From positions 3,658,001 through 3,722,000 of the forward strand of contig JAEHOE010000001.1 in assembly GCA_016858145.1 (NCBI GenBank): a DNA stretch of 64,000 bases. Reading direction: 5' to 3'. Made by a program: the position numbers and the translations under genes. The notes under the pieces are model-generated. The model was not told where the DNA came from and did no database searches. It was given only the letters and a program-made list of their open reading frames with translations. This DNA comes from Edaphochlamys debaryana (taxonomy: Eukaryota; Chlorophyta; Chlorophyceae; Chlamydomonadales). Within the stretch, counting starts at the first letter, position 1, and each line of letters opens with the position of its first letter. Positions 60,001-64,000 of the stretch are shown piece by piece.

Positions 60001-61203
60001 GCTGTGATGCCTGCAGCCCCGCAGCCCTAGGGCCCGCGCCCCCAGCCCCGGGGCCCGCGTGCCGCTCACCCCGCCATGCACACGGTCAGCGCGTCCCAGC
60101 TGAAGGTGAGGGGCCCCCCGATGAGGGCCGCCACGTGCATGGCCACGAAGAAAGCCAGGTAGCCCACCTGGGGGGGAGGGGAGGAGTGCGAGCAAGCGAG
60201 GAGACACGTCGACGGCGGGGAAGCTTGGCGCCACAGGCGGAGCGCGTGCGTTGTCGCTCTATGGCAGACGGGTGCTGCACCCATATTACCAGCCACTGCT
60301 TCGCGCGCGCCACCCAGATTGGCATCACGCGGTCCTCTTAACGAGTGCCCGCGTCACGCCGCGCTCTCACACGCAACACCACAGACGCATGCCCTACCCT
60401 CCCTCCATGCCCAACACGGGAAGGCTTGCCCCTCCTTTCCAGCCCACTCCGCTGCCCGCTTGAGCCCCACGGCCCCGACCCACATCGGTGTCCGTGTAGG
60501 TGCGCCCCAGGAAGTAGGGCCGCAGCTTCTGGACCGACAGGTCGCTCAGCGGGGGTGTGTAGGCGGCAAAGGGCGGGTTCACCTGGGGAAGGAGAGGAGT
60601 GTGGGGCCGGAACCGGGGGGGCTGGCAAGGTGCTCACTCGTCCCATGTCAAGCCCGGAGCCCCACGATTGCGCTCGGGATCTTCCTTGCAAACCGTGTTC
60701 CGTGCACGTCTGTCTGCTGCGCAGCACGGGTTGCACGCCTTTGCTTGCGCGGTCAACAGCTCACGAGGGTGCTGGGGTCGAGGTCCTCGGGCTTTGCCAG
60801 CTTGAGGCCGAGGAGGGACGTGAAGTACTTGGGGAGCGAGGGGAATGAGAAACGGGGACGAGGTTACGCGATCAGCAAGGCCAGCAAAGTGCAAGGGCGC
60901 GAGGGGAGCTGGGGCCGTGGGCTGGTGGGGCCCTGCTGTGGCAGTCGCCGTGCCGTAGCGTTCACCGCTTCAACACCTGCGTTTGCTTACCTTCGAGAAC
61001 GCCGCCCTGCTCGCTGCCGTCTTCGACACGCGCTCAACGACGATTGCCTCTCCATGTGTACTCGTCTCGGTTGCTGTCTCAGGTACAGCCGCGCGCACCA
61101 CTCTCTGCAGCCTCTGCCTCGATCTGAAGGCACAGCTACGCAGACCTAGTCCGTTCCGACTAGGAAAGCCAACTCCTGCTGGGCTGGGCTGAAGTTGCAA
61201 CAT
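57037..61203 (-). CDS. FAD5/ADS-type plastid acyl-lipid desaturase
   Basis: Membrane di-iron desaturase of the plant ADS/FAD5 group; plant FAD5 makes a double bond in palmitate on plastid galactolipid. Exons in transcript order: 61203-60991, 60827-60765, 60582-60484, 60167-60070, 59650-59590, 59244-59164, 58923-58857, 58650-58596, 58312-58258, 58129-58052, 57858-57752, 57593-57531, 57382-57322, 57162-57037. Phases agree, giving 408 residues. The first ~60 residues look like a transit peptide. Three His boxes are SYHRQLSHK (~171-178), HRWHHMHSDTPTDRHSP (~209) and GHHNNHHAFEF (~347). Family landmarks GLWFSHMGWLFD, SPPWFYK and GLEWWEIDMSYYFIRTLELLGLAWDVK are present. The position before HNNHH, normally Trp, is His. 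The intron after LSHK has a GC donor (AAG|GCGAGT). Regiospecificity (delta-7 or delta-9) cannot be read from sequence. Confidence 0.88.
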
Positions 61204-64000
61204 CCTCGCGCAGCCTGCTTGAAATCGGGCAACACAAAGCGGTATAGACTATCACGCACCTATATGTGCGACGCTGCTTACCGCCAGAGAGGGACCCGTC
61301 TGCAAGATCGCGGGTGCTGTACATCGCGGCACCAACCTCCCCCTCCCCGCTTTCCTGCTGCCCCCCTCCGTGCCCCGCGCCCGCGCTGCCATTCCTGTCC
61401 CCCAACGACACCTTGCCTGCTTCCCCGTCTGTACTCGTGCAACCGAATGTGGTCAGCACCGCTAATGCAGAGCCTGCAGAGCGTGAGAGGACCAGAGGCT
61501 TCCTGAGAACCGGCAGCAGACCCGGACCCTGGAGCCTGCCCATTTCGGCCTTTGGTTAGTTTGGTGGCCACTGCCTTCCATTCCCCCGGATGTGTCCCCT
61601 GTGCCCTGCCACATTGTTCATCGTTTGCCAAATGGAGCTTGAAGGGTAAGGCTGCTGGCGACGGGAGCGCGCAAGCCTGGGAGCAGAGGTGGCGGGCAAC
61701 GTGCTCAGTGTGGCGGAGGGCTGAGGGCTGCTGAGGGCGCGCGTGGCTCAGCTGGGGCGTTGAGGCCAGGACTGGGCGCAGCCAAGATCCAGCTTTCACA
61801 TTCAATGCGCAGTCACGCTGTCACTGAGCCACGCATTCATGCAGTGACAGGAAGCAAGCTCCTGTCGTCCTGGGGGGCATTTGCGGGTCCAAGCGTGTGC
61901 AGCTCCCCTGCCTTGGAGGGTCCCCACTGGCATCGTTGAGCTGTGGAGCGTAGTGCGCGGCTCCACTGCTGCTGGCCTCGCGGGGTTTTGGGCTCAGCCC
62001 TCTTCCCTTGTTGAGGTCACGGGCTGCCACTCTAAAATGGCTTTACATCCCCATTACGGCCCATGACCCAGGAATTAGGAAGAGAATGTAGTAGCAGTCC
62101 TAAGTGCTGTGTACTTTCCACCTACTCTTATCTGACATACACGGCCCAAATTGCAGGCGCCACGCCTTAGCCCAGGAATTAGGTAACCAGTGCAGGATAC
62201 GGTGCCCCCCAACCCACCAAGACGAGGCTTCTCGACTCCAAGAATCCAACCCGCGCTGAGGCAATGTACACCCGATATCCTACACATACGATGCGTCCAC
62301 ACACCTGACCCATGCCCCTACCGGTGGCCCGAGCGCGGCCGCTCGGCAGCTCCCGCGGCAACTGGAGACACTCGTCTGGGAGAAACAGACGGTCCAACAA
62401 CGTACAACCACCAAAAAGAATTACAGTACCAGCTATCATGCCTGCATGCATCACCTGCCCAGGCACCGCCGGCAGAACGGATACCCCTCACCCAAGATGC
62501 TACCCCGCACCCATCCTGGCAGCCAACCTTCACCCACCACGTTACCGCGTTGCCCGAGGCACCGCCCAACCCATGACTCCTTCCATCCATAACTTGTCGG
62601 ACAACCGACGGTAACGTTCAGACGGATTCCGATCGAGATTCGGCGCACCGGGGGATGCACACTGAATGCACTGCCCCGAAGCCCAACAATGCCTTCGGGC
62701 TCGGTATGCCCTCATGACCCATGCAAAATACCCCGAGATCGCGGTAAATCCCCGCCCAGTCAAGCTCATCCCTGGAAGCCGGTGTTCCGGGCATACCAAA
62801 GCATACGTTGATGTACGGAGGAGGGGATCGCAGAGCGTTCAACTATGCGTAACATGTGCCACAAGGATCACGAAAGTTGTGCTGGTGGGCATCACGCAAC
62901 AGCCCGTCGTAAGGATAACAAGGTATTGCAGACTCGAACAATGGTCCCAACTTAGGAGCGGTCTGCACAAGACAGCCTGCCGGACCGTCGCTCTCGCAAC
63001 TAAGCGGGAACGCAGCTCGCGGAGGGGTACGGGTACTAGGACGCGGCATGACCACCATGCTACCAATTGACAAAACTATGCCACATGCACGTGCAGTATT
63101 GCGGGCGCCAGTGATCACCTCGCAAAAGGCTCGCATTGCCGCTCCGCCGAAGCGAGACACGGAACCGCGGACACTCCCCTGGAGGTTTCGGTCAAAGCTC
63201 AGCTCGAGCTCTGGCACGTGGTGCCAAAGCCCGCCGAGCACCCAACAACCCATGTTGTTGGGATGGGCCAAGTTAAGTGCAGCCCAGGCCCCTGCAGAAA
63301 GGGCATTGCGCATCCAAAGACACGGCGCAACCAGCGACAGCCCATGAGACTAACCCCCCCCTCACGCTACATTGCAACAAGCCACCCTCAAAGCCAAAGT
63401 CAGAATTTGCCTCGCACCAGAACCGCAGCCACAAGGCCAGACGCGGCTCAACATGTATCTCCAGACGCGACCCTGCGTGTGCGCCAAGGCCGAAACCTGG
63501 CTATTGAGACGCCGGCGGGGAGTGTGGGGCACATGCCGCACACTCAAACCGCCTCCTAGCCCTGTAAATCCCAACTTGGGTTCCTGTTTTGCGAACCGTC
63601 AGCACCTGCGTCGCATCACGCCAGCGTTTGTGGGGAGAACCCACTGCTTTGGCGCAGCAACTGCAACCCATAAGGTTTGACATGACCATGCCGGCTCCGT
63701 GGCCGCCTCTCCCCTGACGCCACCCTCTACATTTAGCTCATCGCAGCCTACCACGCCCTCTCGCCAACATACCGCATTTATGCTTGCTATGCCTACATAA
63801 GATGCCAGGCCTCGCGGGCTGCATCTCGGGGCTTCGGCGGCCGATAGGCGGCTGCGCCGCACAAAACTCTTCTTTAATGACTTGAACAGTGTAAGGCGCA
63901 TAAACATGCGTCGGGAGGAAAAGCACGTGGCGGCCCTTGTCACGGCTCCCGTCGATGAAGCGCTCAGCTCCCGTACCCCTCTCCCAACACTCTCAGGCTC
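61204..64000. other. Right-end stretch without recognised genes
   Basis: It contains the promoter of the minus-strand desaturase gene near 61204. Beyond that I recognise no exon chain, family motif, tRNA or tandem array. The exact 13-base direct repeat CCCAGGAATTAGG occurs at 62067-62079 and 62171-62183. The composition is visibly less GC-extreme than in the gene-dense part. Confidence 0.5.

Noticed and set aside
62843..63313. 156-residue minus-strand frame in the right-end region
   Set aside because: I found no family resemblance, no repeat-element motif and no splice context, so it is not reported as a gene.
1..64000. CRISPR arrays, bacterial operons, tRNA or rRNA genes
   Set aside because: None could be supported. 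The tandem arrays seen are microsatellites or minisatellites, and the genes are spliced and eukaryotic.

Overview
The window looks like nuclear DNA of a chlorophyte green alga, most likely Chlamydomonadales. It is very GC-rich, and its genes are dense with short GT-AG introns (about 95 in the models below). Several 3' flanks carry the volvocine poly(A) signal TGTAA. The gene set includes a plastid ribosomal protein, a plastid-type FAD5/ADS desaturase and a plastid-type ABCF protein, most with transit-like N-termini. I cannot name the species. All models were spliced by eye; exon phases were checked for agreement at every junction, and no transcript data were available.

Layout. 1-2900: repeat-bearing DNA without a gene, holding copy A of a ~600 bp repeat. 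2961-6976: a decayed L1-type non-LTR retrotransposon (APE endonuclease, RT, C-terminal CCHC) with one stop and two frameshifts, flanked by imperfect ~40 bp direct repeats. 7548-9844 (+): NYN-domain ribonuclease-like protein with a C2H2 finger. 11534-12133: repeat copy B. 12194-16934 (-): ubiquitin-specific protease with a long disordered N-terminus. 17364-24538 (+): 25-exon ABCF ATPase. 25290-26195 (-): small unknown protein. 26525-29587 (+): unknown two-membrane-span glycoprotein-like protein. 30706-31477 (-): plastid ribosomal protein bL28. 32240-33276 (+): SprT-like metalloprotease with a membrane anchor. 34137-36707 (-): GPN1 GTPase. 37134-37906 (+): probable complex I 21 kDa-type subunit. 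38974-39228 (-): broken partial copy of the phosphatase gene further right. 40062-47345 (-): dual-specificity phosphatase apparently continuous with a ~1,950-residue disordered tail. 48174-51142 or beyond (-): TPR-like helical protein. 52039-56042 (+): CtlX-type amidinohydrolase, probably organellar. 57037-61203 (-): FAD5/ADS-type acyl-lipid desaturase. 61204-64000: no gene recognised.

The genes do not form a pathway. They are independent housekeeping or organelle genes, mostly in divergent or convergent pairs. Divergent pairs (USP/ABCF, unknown/2-TM protein, bL28/SprT, GPN1/complex I, TPR/CtlX) share start-to-start spacers of roughly 330-900 bp. In two convergent pairs (2-TM/bL28 and SprT/GPN1) opposite-strand poly(A) signals lie under 30 bp apart, so the transcripts should abut or overlap.

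The most unusual items are the phosphatase with a giant tail and its broken local duplicate, a cluster of apparent GC-AG introns, a palindrome-rich insertion inside an ABCF intron, and the unknown two-span membrane protein. I did not find a clear new multi-gene system.
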